Of a stretch of DNA of 64,000 nucleotides, positions 1 to 8,310 are shown piece after piece. Source of the stretch: CAZZDK01 sp964652235 (GTDB lineage: Bacteria > Pseudomonadota > Alphaproteobacteria > UBA9219). The position numbers and the translations under genes are program-made. Under the pieces are notes generated by a model. That model worked only from the letters and a program-made list of their open reading frames with translations, was not told where the DNA came from and did no database searches. Every line of letters begins with the position of its first letter. The first letter of the stretch is position 1. Where the stretch lies: assembly GCA_964652235.1 (NCBI GenBank), contig CAZZDK010000001.1, forward strand, positions 1-64,000, read 5' to 3'.

Positions 1-433
1 CGGCGGCCACCTGCACGTCGAAGATGGGGAGGAAGTCGCCGCCCATCACCATGTCGGCGAACGCGCCGACGACGTGGCCTGCCGCGTCGCTGCCCTCGTT
101 GCCTCGCGTAAGGACAAGACGCGTCGTGCCCAGGTTGAGCGAAAGCCGCAAAAGGGTCGCCACGAGAAGAACGGTCGGAAAGGCGCTGAAATCGAGAGGC
201 TTGTCGATAAACAGGACCGTCATCAGGATAAGGACGGAAAAGGTGATGGAAATGGAAAGGCCTATATCGACGACCCAGGGCGGAATGGGCAGGACCAGAA
301 CGCTCAAAATGAGCATCAGGCCCGAGGCCATCCATATCTCGCCTCGCTTGAACAGACCGTTCAGGAAATCGACGTTTCCGCCGCTTCCCGCCGCCGTTTC
401 TTCCGCAGGCGCTATGTTGCTTTGATCGGTCAT
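1..433 (-). CDS. flhA: Flagellar export gate protein FlhA, N-terminal part (runs off window)
   Basis: FlhA is the large inner-membrane ring protein of the flagellar type III export apparatus. Only the first 144 codons are present; the frame is open to the window edge. After a short polar leader (MTDQSNIAPAEE) come hydrophobic segments, including 'GLMLILSVLVLPIPPWVVD', then the conserved stretch 'LSLNLGTTRLVL' followed by 'VVGAFADMVMGGDF', typical of FlhA/LcrD proteins. ATG start at 433. It lies 118 bp downstream of flbD on the same strand, consistent with a flagellar gene cluster. The C-terminal cytoplasmic domain cannot be assessed. Confidence 0.93.
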   Translation of the reverse strand, partial: MTDQSNIAPAEETAAGSGGNVDFLNGLFKRGEIWMASGLMLILSVLVLPIPPWVVDIGLSISITFSVLILMTVLFIDKPLDFSAFPTVLLVATLLRLSLNLGTTRLVLTRGNEGSDAAGHVVGAFADMVMGGDFLPIFDVQVAA

Positions 434-551
434 CAGACGTCAGATGTCGGATATCGGATGTCGGAAAAGCTCTTGCGGCCTTTCAAACGTCCGACGCCCG
501 CCATCTCCCCCTTGTTTCTTGACACCTGAGTTCCGACAGCCGCCATCTGTT

Positions 552-1943
552 TTACGCTCCTGCCCTTTCGCCTTCGCCGGTCGGCGGCGGAACAGGCACG
601 CCGGATTCGCTGTATTGCTTGAGTTTGTTGCGCAGGGTCCGGATGGAAATGCCCAGGATGTTCGCCGCGTGCGTCCTGTTTCCCAGGCAATGTTGCAAGG
701 TGTCGATAATCAAATCGCGCTCCACGTCCGCCACGGTGCGCCCCACGAGCGTCGGACCCGCGCCCGCCGCCGGATCGGCGGTCTTGCCGCTTGCGACGGC
801 TTGGCTCGCAAGCCCCATGGGAGAGGCGCCCTCCGGCGCGAGGCCTTGGCCCGCCAGCATGATGGCCTCGGCCTCGATCTGCGGGGTGCGGGCCAAAAGA
901 ACGGCGCGGTGCATCGTGTTCTCAAGCTCTCGCACGTTGCCGCGCCAGGCATGAGCCTGCAACCTTCCGGCGGCGGCGTCGGACAAAGGCCTGTCCGGCA
1001 GGCCGTTCGCGGCAGCGTACTTCTTCGCGAAATATTCGGCGAGCGGAAGGATATCCGCCGGTCGTTCGCGCAAGGGCGGCATATGGATTGTCACGACGTT
1101 GAGACGATAGTAAAGATCTTCGCGGAACTTTTTGGCGCGAACCTCGGCTTCCAGGTCGCGGTTCGTCGTCGCTATGAGGCGAATATCCACCTTGATGGGG
1201 GCCGCGCCGCCGACGCGATCAATTTCCCGTTCCTGGATGGCGCGGAGCAGTTTGGCCTGAAGCCTCAAATCCATCTCGCTGATCTCGTCGAGAAGGAGCG
1301 TGCCGCCGCTGGCTTCCTCGAACTTGCCGATACGGCGCGCCACCGCGCCCGTGAACGCGCCCTTTTCGTGGCCGAAAAGCTCGGACTCCAGAAGATTTTC
1401 GGGTATCGCCGCGCAATTGACCGAAACGAACTGTCCGCCCGCGCGGCGGCTTTTGCGGTGAATGTAGCGCGACATCACTTCCTTGCCGGTGCCGCTCTCG
1501 CCGGTGATAAGGATCGAAGCGTCGCTCGCCGCCACGCGATCGCTCATTTGAAGAAGCGGCTGCATGATGGGGTCTTGGGCGATAAAGGTGTAGTCTTCTT
1601 CCGCGACGGCCTGCAAAATGGCGGCGATCAGCTCGGCGTCCGGGGGCAGGGGGATGTATTCCTTCGCCCCGACGCGGATGGCCCGGACGGCGGCAGCGGA
1701 ATCCGTGCCGATTCCGCAGGCCACGACCGGAACGACGATGCGCTCGGACTTCAGGCTTTCGATCAGACGGCCTATCTCCATCGCCACGTCGCACATGACG
1801 AGATCGGCGCCCTGTCCGCCGCGCAGGGCGGCCAGCGCCTTATCGACGCTTTCGACGTGCGAAACCTTGGCGCCGCGTCCCGCAGCCAGGCGGCCCGCCG
1901 TCGCTATGTGTCCCTCTAAAAGGCCTACGATCAAAAGTCTCAT
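552..1943 (-). CDS. flbD: Sigma-54-dependent flagellar transcriptional regulator, FlbD type
   Basis: 463 aa. Residues about 1-115 resemble a response-regulator receiver but lack the usual N-terminal acidic pair (start is 'LLIVGLLEG'); an Asp remains in 'VMCDVAM'. The AAA+ sigma-54 activation domain follows with Walker A GESGTGKE, the sigma-54 loop GAFTGA and Walker B 'GGTLLLDEIS'. A Fis-type helix-turn-helix near the C-terminus reads 'AANILGISIRTLRNKLKQY'. Caulobacter FlbD is known to activate late flagellar genes and also has a degenerate receiver; position after fliN supports the same identity. ATG start. Confidence 0.92.
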   Translation of the reverse strand: MRLLIVGLLEGHIATAGRLAAGRGAKVSHVESVDKALAALRGGQGADLVMCDVAMEIGRLIESLKSERIVVPVVACGIGTDSAAAVRAIRVGAKEYIPLPPDAELIAAILQAVAEEDYTFIAQDPIMQPLLQMSDRVAASDASILITGESGTGKEVMSRYIHRKSRRAGGQFVSVNCAAIPENLLESELFGHEKGAFTGAVARRIGKFEEASGGTLLLDEISEMDLRLQAKLLRAIQEREIDRVGGAAPIKVDIRLIATTNRDLEAEVRAKKFREDLYYRLNVVTIHMPPLRERPADILPLAEYFAKKYAAANGLPDRPLSDAAAGRLQAHAWRGNVRELENTMHRAVLLARTPQIEAEAIMLAGQGLAPEGASPMGLASQAVASGKTADPAAGAGPTLVGRTVADVERDLIIDTLQHCLGNRTHAANILGISIRTLRNKLKQYSESGVPVPPPTGEGERAGA

Positions 1944-1969
1944 GGCGTCCTACCGTTTCCTTCTGCGTA

Positions 1970-2302
1970 TCACGTTCTTTCCGCCTTGATGATTTCCGTC
2001 ATGGTGATGCCCAGACGATCCTCGACCACGACGACCTCGCCGCGCGCGACGAGACGATTGTTCACATAAATGTCGATGGCCTCGCCGACCTTGCGATCCA
2101 GCTCGATGACGGCGCCTCTTCCCAGTTTCAAGAGGCTGCTCACCTGCATGGTCGCCTTTCCGAGAACGGCGGAAACCTCGACAGGGATCCCATAAACGGC
2201 GTCCAGGTCGTTGATTGTGGCGGCTCCGACCTCTTTCGGTTCGGCGCTTTCGCTGGGCGTTTCAAGTTCGGAAAGGGTCAAACCTTCGTCTGCCATGGTC
2301 AT
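1970..2302 (-). CDS. fliN: Flagellar motor switch protein FliN
   Basis: 110 aa, usual for alphaproteobacterial FliN. The C-terminal SpoA/SPOA domain is clear: 'VYGIPVEVSAVLGKATMQVS', 'LLKLGRGAVIELDRKVGEAIDIYVNN' and 'VVVVEDRLGITMTEII'. FliN forms the lower C-ring with FliM and FliG and helps dock export substrates. The ATG overlaps the stop of fliH by 4 bp, implying translational coupling. The gene lies between fliH and flbD. Confidence 0.95.
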   Translation of the reverse strand: MTMADEGLTLSELETPSESAEPKEVGAATINDLDAVYGIPVEVSAVLGKATMQVSSLLKLGRGAVIELDRKVGEAIDIYVNNRLVARGEVVVVEDRLGITMTEIIKAERT

Positions 2303-2994
2303 TCTCCTGTTGGTGGCTCGGCGGAATTTTCGGCTGGCTGGGAAACGGGTCCGGTCTGAGGCGGATCGTCGCTGGGTATTTCCTTAAGAACGCGGCTGAT
2401 GTCCTGCCAGACGCTTTTCAGATCGCGCTCCACGCCGCCGTTGGCCCACTCGACGCGGCAATCGGACGGTCCGAAGGAGGGATCTCCTAAAATGACGACC
2501 TCGCCGGAAAAAGCGCGGCGCTGCGTGATCGCGTCCACGCGGGCCTTGACGTCGTCGAAACGTTCTTCCGCCACGCGCACGACAAGGCGCGGCTCGCGGT
2601 TCATCTCGGCGATGACGCGATCGACGATGGCCTCGATCTCCTCGAGGCCGTGCTTTTCGACATAGGCGGGCAGTATCTTGCGGGCGATGGCCAGCGCGAT
2701 TTGCTGAAGCTGGGCCAATTGCCGCGCCCATTCCTCGGCGGATTCCTTCATGAACCCTTCAAGCTTCTCGCCGATCCCTTCGATCGTCCGCTCCAACAGC
2801 CTGGCGCGCTCTTCGCCTTGCGCCTTTTGCCCGGCGGCATAACCGGCATCGTAAGATTCGCGGCGCGCCTGGTCGAGCTGCTCTTGCGAGTAGGTCGGCT
2901 TTTCGCGCTCCTGTTCGCCTTCCGCGTCGAACGCGAGGTCGAAAAGGAATTTCTGAGGCTTTTGAATCTCGGTCATAGCGCCGTTCGTTTCCAT
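2299..2994 (-). CDS. fliH: Flagellar export ATPase regulator FliH / FlbE-like
   Basis: 231 aa, no membrane segment. The N-terminal region 'QKPQKFLFDLAFD' is followed by a charged, coiled-coil-prone stretch (about 35-100, rich in E/Q/A/R with 'YDAGYAAGQ') and a C-terminal FliH-like domain ending in 'RVEWANGGVERDLKSVWQDI', whose G-G motif is common in FliH proteins. FliH binds the FliI ATPase at the flagellar base. Position between fliG and fliN matches flbE of Caulobacter. Starts 2 bp after the fliG stop and overlaps fliN by 4 bp. Confidence 0.85.
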   Translation of the reverse strand: METNGAMTEIQKPQKFLFDLAFDAEGEQEREKPTYSQEQLDQARRESYDAGYAAGQKAQGEERARLLERTIEGIGEKLEGFMKESAEEWARQLAQLQQIALAIARKILPAYVEKHGLEEIEAIVDRVIAEMNREPRLVVRVAEERFDDVKARVDAITQRRAFSGEVVILGDPSFGPSDCRVEWANGGVERDLKSVWQDISRVLKEIPSDDPPQTGPVSQPAENSAEPPTGE

Positions 2995-2996
2995 CT

Positions 2997-4022
2997 TTAA
3001 TAAACAAGCTCGTCTTCGCCGTTGTCCTTGGCGATCATGATTTCGCCCTTTGCGGCCATTTCCTTGGCCACGTTGACGATGCTGGCCTGCGCCTCCTCCA
3101 CGTCGCGCAGGCGCGTAGGCCCGAGCGCGGCGATGTCTTCCTTGAGCAGCTTGCCCGCGCGTTCGGACATATTGCCGAAGAAAAGGTCCTTGAGCGCGTC
3201 CGAAGCGCCTTTGAGAGCGATGGGAAGCTTGCTCTTGTCCACGCCGCGCATAAGGGTCTGCATAGACTTGTTGTCGAGCTTGAGCAGATCCTCGAACGTG
3301 AACATGAGGCTCTTGATCTTTTCCGCCGAATCCCGGTTGCGCTCCTCAAGCGCGGAAATAAACTTGGTCTCGCTGGCGCGGTCGAGGTTGTTGAAAATTT
3401 CGGCCATCGCCTCGTGCGGATCGCGGCGGTTGGTACGAGCGAGGTTGCTCATGAACTCGTTGCGCAGCGTGCGCTCGATGTCGTCGAGCACGTCCTTTTG
3501 GACCGACTCCATGCGCAGCATTCGCATGACGACTTCCATCGCGAAGCTTTCGGGCAACTGCGAAAGGACGCGGGCGGCGTGATCCGGCTTGATCTTCGAG
3601 ACGACGACCGCGACGGTCTGCGGATACTCGTTTTTAAGAAAGTTGGCCAGAACGGCTTCGTTCACGTTGGCGAGCTTGTCCCACATGGTCCGCCCGGCGG
3701 GGCCGCGAATATCCTCCATGATGGAGTCTACGCGGTTTTTGTCGAGAACCTTGAGCAGCAGCCTCTCCGTGGATTCCAAAGAGCCGACGAGCGAGCCTGT
3801 CGAGGACATCTGCTCCACGAACTCAAGGAACAGCTTCTCGACAAGCGTCGAGCTGACGTTGCCGAGGTTCGCCATGACCTGCGAAAGCTCTTTGATCTCG
3901 TCGTCGTTCATGTGCGAGAAAACGCGCGAGGCGTGCTCCTCGCCGAGCGAAAGAATCAAGATTGCCGCCTTTTCCGATCCGGAAAGGCTTCTGAGGTCTT
4001 CACGAACGCGAACGCCTGCCAT
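2997..4022 (-). CDS. fliG: Flagellar motor switch protein FliG
   Basis: 341 aa, full length. N-terminal domain 'LSGSEKAAILILSLGEEHASRVF', middle domain with the EHPQ-equivalent 'FLKNEYPQTVAVVVSKIKPDHAARVLSQLP' (EYPQ here), and a C-terminal torque domain with alternating charged residues, 'LLKEDIAALGPTRLRDVEEAQ'. FliG joins the MS ring (FliF) to the C ring and contacts the stator. 11 bp separate it from fliF, so co-transcription is likely. Confidence 0.97.
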   Translation of the reverse strand: MAGVRVREDLRSLSGSEKAAILILSLGEEHASRVFSHMNDDEIKELSQVMANLGNVSSTLVEKLFLEFVEQMSSTGSLVGSLESTERLLLKVLDKNRVDSIMEDIRGPAGRTMWDKLANVNEAVLANFLKNEYPQTVAVVVSKIKPDHAARVLSQLPESFAMEVVMRMLRMESVQKDVLDDIERTLRNEFMSNLARTNRRDPHEAMAEIFNNLDRASETKFISALEERNRDSAEKIKSLMFTFEDLLKLDNKSMQTLMRGVDKSKLPIALKGASDALKDLFFGNMSERAGKLLKEDIAALGPTRLRDVEEAQASIVNVAKEMAAKGEIMIAKDNGEDELVY

Positions 4023-4033
4023 GTGTCACATCC

Positions 4034-5707
4034 TCAGCGGCCTTCCTGATAAATCCAGTTCCGAAGGATCGAAACGGCTTCCTCAGGGTGTTTGTCCACA
4101 ATCTCGCCGACCTTGCGCAAAGACGAGGCCTTCACGCGTCCCTCGACCCGCGAAATGTCGATCATTTTTTCGATCTCGCTTTCGTCGTTTTGCTCGTCCT
4201 CCAGCTCTCGCGCGAAGGAACTCGCGCCGGGCGGGGGCAGTTGCCCCGCCGGACCGCCCGCCTGGGCGAAGAACTGCTGCTGCGGCGAACCGCCCGCCGC
4301 GCCGCCCGCGCCTTCGGTTCCTTCGAACAGGCGGCGCAAAATGGGCCGGATGACGAGCAGGACGACCATCAGACCGATAAAGGCCAGCATGAGCGTCTCG
4401 GCGATCCGCAAAAGATCGACTTTGGGAACGCCCATCAGCAATTCGGAATCCGCGCCCGTGGCCACGCCGCCGTCGCCCTGGGCGAAGCGCATATTGACGA
4501 CTTCCAGCGTATCGCCGCGCGTCTCGTTGAAATTGACGGCGGATCTCACAAGCGCCTTGAGCTTCTCCATCTCTTCCGGCGAGCGTTCTTGGTAAGTCTG
4601 CGTGCCGTCGGCGGCGGTGGTCGTCGTGCCGTCCACCACGACGGCGACGGACAAGCGCTTGACCTGTCCGGACTCGCGCACCTGGTTGCGCACGGTCTTG
4701 TTGATCTCGTAATTAATCGTTTCTTCCACGCGGCTGCTGGTGTTCGTGCTGGCGCCGGGACCTCCCGCCGCCTGGCCGCCCGGCAGGTTGTTGGTGATCG
4801 TAACGGTGTCGCTGCCGCCGTCGGCGTTGGTGGAATCTTCCGTCGCGCTTTGCTGCGAGCGCACGACCTGGCTTTCCGGATCGAAAATCTCGGAACTCGT
4901 CGTGATGCGGTCGAAATCGAGGTCGGCGGAAACCTGCGCCCGGACTTTGCCGTAACCCAGGGTCCTTGAAAGAATGTCTTCGATCTTCCGCGCCTGGGCG
5001 AGCTCATAGGCCGCACGCATCTCGTCCTGGTTGCCGGACAGCCCCGCGGCGGTATCGTCGGCCGGACGGGCGAGCAGGGTGCCTTTTTCGTCCACGATGG
5101 AGATTTGCGAAGGCTGCAGTTGCGGCACGGCGGCGGCGATCAAATGCTGAATGGCGGCGATCTGCTGGCGGCCCAAAGTCACGCCGCCGCGCGTTTTCAG
5201 AAAAACGCTGGCCGTGGCCGTCTGCGTCGTGTGGGAAAACAGCTCGCGCTGCGGCAAAACCAAGTGGACTCGGGCCGATTGAATGGAATCCATCGTGCTG
5301 ATGGTGCGGGCCAGCTCGCCTTCCATCGCGCGCAGATGGTTGATGTTCTGCACGAAGCTCGTCGTGCCGAAGCCTTCTTTCTGGTCGAAAATCTCATAAC
5401 CGATGGATCCGCCCTTGGGCAGGCCTTCGGCGGCCATGAGCATACGGACCTTGCCGACTTGGTCGGCAGAGACGCGCACCGCGCCGCCGTTGGCCGCGAC
5501 CTCGTAGGGGATCTTGAGGGAATCCAGTTTTTGGACGATGGCGCCCGCATCCTGCTGGTCCAGCTCGCCGTAGAGAAGAGTCATGGGCGACGAGGAAATG
5601 CGGGCAGTTAAAAACCCAAAGAAGCCGAGAAGGCTGAAAGCGACGATGGCGATGGCACCGAGGCGCACAGGTCCCAGATTTCGTAGCGTTTGAAGAAAAG
5701 CGTTCAC
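4034..5707 (-). CDS. fliF: Flagellar MS-ring protein FliF
   Basis: 557 aa. The first transmembrane helix lies near residues 15-35 ('LGAIAIVAFSLLGFFGFLTA'), followed by the YscJ/FliF ring-building motifs ('KVRMLMAAEGLPKGGSIGYEIFD', 'ARVHLVLPQRELFS') and a second helix around 430-455 ('LMLAFIGLMVVLLVIRPILR'). The C-terminus 'VSILRNWIYQEGR' is the FliG-binding tail. The start codon is GTG, with GGAG about 11 nt upstream. First gene of the flagellar run; the 288 bp upstream should contain its promoter. Confidence 0.97.
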   Translation of the reverse strand: MNAFLQTLRNLGPVRLGAIAIVAFSLLGFFGFLTARISSSPMTLLYGELDQQDAGAIVQKLDSLKIPYEVAANGGAVRVSADQVGKVRMLMAAEGLPKGGSIGYEIFDQKEGFGTTSFVQNINHLRAMEGELARTISTMDSIQSARVHLVLPQRELFSHTTQTATASVFLKTRGGVTLGRQQIAAIQHLIAAAVPQLQPSQISIVDEKGTLLARPADDTAAGLSGNQDEMRAAYELAQARKIEDILSRTLGYGKVRAQVSADLDFDRITTSSEIFDPESQVVRSQQSATEDSTNADGGSDTVTITNNLPGGQAAGGPGASTNTSSRVEETINYEINKTVRNQVRESGQVKRLSVAVVVDGTTTTAADGTQTYQERSPEEMEKLKALVRSAVNFNETRGDTLEVVNMRFAQGDGGVATGADSELLMGVPKVDLLRIAETLMLAFIGLMVVLLVIRPILRRLFEGTEGAGGAAGGSPQQQFFAQAGGPAGQLPPPGASSFARELEDEQNDESEIEKMIDISRVEGRVKASSLRKVGEIVDKHPEEAVSILRNWIYQEGR

Positions 5708-5770
5708 GATCTAGCGGCTCCAGAAAGGAGAAAGGAGGGGGCAGGGACCGACGAATCATCCACGGCTGTC

Positions 5771-5783
5771 GGCAGAAACTGCC
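5771..5783. promoter_or_regulatory. Palindrome in the fliF upstream region
   Basis: A perfect palindrome, GGCAG-AAA-CTGCC, lies 64 bp upstream of the fliF GTG. Nearby (5802-5815) are two TTAA half-sites spaced by 6 bp, and GTTAAC recurs at 5834. CtrA normally binds TTAA-N7-TTAA, so the spacing is off by one. The region 5708-5995 holds no convincing gene. A regulator site is plausible but unproven. Confidence 0.3.
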
Positions 5784-5995
5784 TACTTTCTTTCCTTAAG
5801 GTTAACAAGGATTAAACTTCGGATTATGAATTTTGGGTTAACGAACTGGGAAAATATTGCCCAATTACATCAATATGTTACGGAAACGAAACGGAAAAGA
5901 GGGCGGAGACGAGAAAGTAATTCTTTCTTGATTGTCTAAGTGGTAGAATCGCCCCGCGTTTAACATCATTTTCCTTAGCGAACGGAAGGCATATT

Positions 5996-8026
5996 ATGGC
6001 GCAGATTCTTACCCCGGAAGAGATAGCTTTTTTGCTTAAAGACAATGCCCTAACGGAAACCAAGCCTGAAACTTTCGAACAGGCGCTTGATTATCTTGCC
6101 GCCCTTCATGCCCGCCGCGAGGCCTTGCGCGAGGCCGGGGAAGAGCCGAACATCCTCGCCGCGATCCGCCACTATGAGCGGGCCGTCAACTACGGCCCCA
6201 ACGCTTTCAAGGCGCAAGAAGTTTATCGGGAACTCGGCGCGTTGGAAAAGAACCAGGTTTCGGACGTTTATTTCAGCGTGGGGCCTGACGGGCAGGTTGA
6301 CGAAGCGCTTTTGGAGACGTCTCTTTACGCGCACAAAGACAATCTCCTGGCGGCGGAAACTCTTGTCCGCGAAGCGTTGATCGGCGGCGTCGATATTCGC
6401 CCGGACGATCCGCGTCTTGAGGCCGCCGCATTCAACTTCCCCGGCAAAATCGGCGATGCGGCGTGGCAGATCATGCTTCGCGCGGACAAAGCCCGCGCCG
6501 CCAGCGCGCAGGGCCCCGAAAAAGTGGAGCCCGAAGCACCCGCCGCCGAGGAACAGGCCCCTGCCGCCGCGCGAGCGCCTAAAGCCCCGTCGGGCGATTT
6601 CGGCCTTCACGGTCCCGCCGACGCCATCGCCTTTCTCTATAACAACGCCAAGAGCGCTCAGCGCCTTGAGTTGGAGGGCCGGAAAACGAACATCGCCAAG
6701 GCGCTGAGCGCTCTTGGCGTTGTTATAGAATTCGCCGATGACTTTGGCACCAGCTCTTTAACTCCCGATCTTCTTGAACGCCTGCAAAAGCTCGCCGACC
6801 AGAAAATCACGAGGGTCGGCTTTACATCCAAAATGTCCAGTTTTTCTCGCCTATCCGCCATCGTGGCCTTGCTTGAGGCCAAACTGAACCGCGCCTACGA
6901 TTTGATGATCCCGCTGTCCGCGGACAGGGAACTTGCGCGGCAATATAAGGACGACAAGCGGATGCCTCTCGTGAAGGAAACCTACGATTCCTTCATCGAC
7001 GCCCGCGCCCAGGAGACCGTCGGCGCCAAAGTCGAGCCGCAGGCGAAACAGGCCCCCGCGGCGCAGAAATCCGCTCTTGAAGAATCTCTCGCCTTCGTGG
7101 CCGCCCTGAAGGCGCGGCGCGAGGAATTGAGGAAGGACGGCGCGCCAGGAACGCTTGCGGCGGCCTTGCGAATCTATGAAAGCGGTTTCGAGGGCCGCAT
7201 GAAGCTCCCGGCGCAGGCCGAAGATACTTTCCAGGTCCTCAGGAGCCTGTACGATCTGGGCGTACGTGAAATCGCGGTTCCCACGACGAAAGACGGCGCG
7301 ATCGACGGGGCCGAAATGTTCGCGCTCGCCAAAGCCCGCTATGAGGAAGTGACGGAAGCTTACCGTCCCCTTACGCAGCTTTCCCCGGACGATCCGCGCT
7401 TGGTGGGCATACCGAAAAACCACATCATCTGCGCGCGCAATGAAATGGACAGGGCGAACAAAATCCCCGAAACCATCCTGGCGGCTCACACGTGCAACGC
7501 CATAAAGAAATCTCTCGAAACCCTTTTCGAAGAACAAGAAGTTCCGCCGGAAACTCTGGAAAAGGAAGCCCTGAAGATCAGCCGGGAAATAGCGCAAAAA
7601 TGCCTCGCTCTCCCGGACGAGGCGGTTAAGAAAACGACCTCCGTTTCCCTAACGGAAAAGGAAACCGAGGCGCGCCAAGTTCTTACGGAACGCTTTGCCC
7701 TGGCCTTCGGAAAGGCGGCGGAGGACGTCGAGCATCAGGCAAATCTTGCCGTCAACGATCCGGTCAAAGAAGTTCTATTGAACAAAGTCGAAGTTATTCG
7801 GAGTCTGGGCCAAAGCGTAGGAGAGAATTCCGTCTTCATCGCCGAAATTGCCCGCCACCTGACCGACGGGGCGCCGGAAGTGCCGATCAATCCCGCCGAT
7901 AGGCCGGTGAAAGATCCGTCAGTCTTCCGAAGGGCGGTAAACGCCATAAAAGGCCTTGGTAGGTTCCGTCCGCGGCCACGTCCCAGCGTCTGGGGCTATC
8001 CGCACGGCCCGGTGCCGACGGTCTAA
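5996..8026 (+). CDS. Protein of unknown function with repeated helical modules
   Basis: 676 aa, no signal peptide or membrane segment; not a family I recognise. Residues about 25-150 and 362-480 are two copies of one module: 'AALHARREALREAG' matches 'AALKARREELRKDG', then 'AAIRHYE' matches 'AALRIYE', then a strand with a DG turn, then 'RPDDPRLEA' matches 'SPDDPRLVG'. A shorter, divergent middle copy starts near 'ADAIAFLYNNAKSAQ' (about 210). A low-complexity Ala/Pro/Glu linker separates copies one and two. The tail 'RPRPRPSVWGYPHGP' resembles the end of the unrelated-looking protein at 51273-52223. The next gene has a related module. Cytoplasmic by default; function unknown. Confidence 0.75.
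   Translation: MAQILTPEEIAFLLKDNALTETKPETFEQALDYLAALHARREALREAGEEPNILAAIRHYERAVNYGPNAFKAQEVYRELGALEKNQVSDVYFSVGPDGQVDEALLETSLYAHKDNLLAAETLVREALIGGVDIRPDDPRLEAAAFNFPGKIGDAAWQIMLRADKARAASAQGPEKVEPEAPAAEEQAPAAARAPKAPSGDFGLHGPADAIAFLYNNAKSAQRLELEGRKTNIAKALSALGVVIEFADDFGTSSLTPDLLERLQKLADQKITRVGFTSKMSSFSRLSAIVALLEAKLNRAYDLMIPLSADRELARQYKDDKRMPLVKETYDSFIDARAQETVGAKVEPQAKQAPAAQKSALEESLAFVAALKARREELRKDGAPGTLAAALRIYESGFEGRMKLPAQAEDTFQVLRSLYDLGVREIAVPTTKDGAIDGAEMFALAKARYEEVTEAYRPLTQLSPDDPRLVGIPKNHIICARNEMDRANKIPETILAAHTCNAIKKSLETLFEEQEVPPETLEKEALKISREIAQKCLALPDEAVKKTTSVSLTEKETEARQVLTERFALAFGKAAEDVEHQANLAVNDPVKEVLLNKVEVIRSLGQSVGENSVFIAEIARHLTDGAPEVPINPADRPVKDPSVFRRAVNAIKGLGRFRPRPRPSVWGYPHGPVPTV
6636..6729. 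repeat. Perfect 33-bp inverted repeat inside a reading frame
   Basis: Arms 6636-6668 and 6697-6729 are exact reverse complements over 33 bp, separated by a 28-bp spacer. Both arms are translated in the same gene (left 'LYNNAKSAQRL', right 'AKALSALGVVIE'). The structure would form a very stable mRNA hairpin. There is no T-run, and the frame stays open, so it is not a terminator. Confidence 0.95.
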
Positions 8027-8310
8027 CAGACTGCCTAAAAACTCGGTTTAAGTGGATAGAGACCAAATGGCCCCCGCCTTCGCGAGGACAGGCTCCGGCG
8101 GGCATTAAATTTTCTTGTTTTGGTTCTTTCACACCTTCAAAAACAGTTTTTCAGCAGACTGCTAAAAAGAAAGCACGCATTCCTACGCCTACCTTTCACG
8201 GCTCGTCGTTCCCGCAGCGAGCCATGAAACTATTTTCCGCAGGTGAAAAAAGCGCGGCTTTACGCTACAATGCTCTCGCAATTTTATAAAATTTTTCAAA
8301 GGAGTTTAAC
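8027..8310. other. Intergenic region with short repeats, no gene seen
   Basis: Begins with CAGACTGCCTAAAAA (8027-8041) and contains the near copy CAGACTGCTAAAAAG (8155-8168), with an adjoining TTTTTCAGCAG that could pair with it. The stretch CCCCCGCC...GGCGGG near 8071-8103 can also form a hairpin. The end of the region carries a good ribosome binding site, AAAGGAG, for the gene starting at 8311. I see no coding region. Confidence 0.5.

Noticed and set aside
5771..5783. Sigma-54 promoter upstream of fliF
   Set aside because: The GG and GC elements are 8 bp apart rather than 10, and they form a simple palindrome.
5802..5815. CtrA box TTAA-N-TTAA upstream of fliF
   Set aside because: Spacing is 6 bp instead of 7; kept only as a comment.
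6636..6729. Rho-independent terminator in the 676-aa gene
   Set aside because: No T-run follows, and the reading frame continues with module-like sequence.
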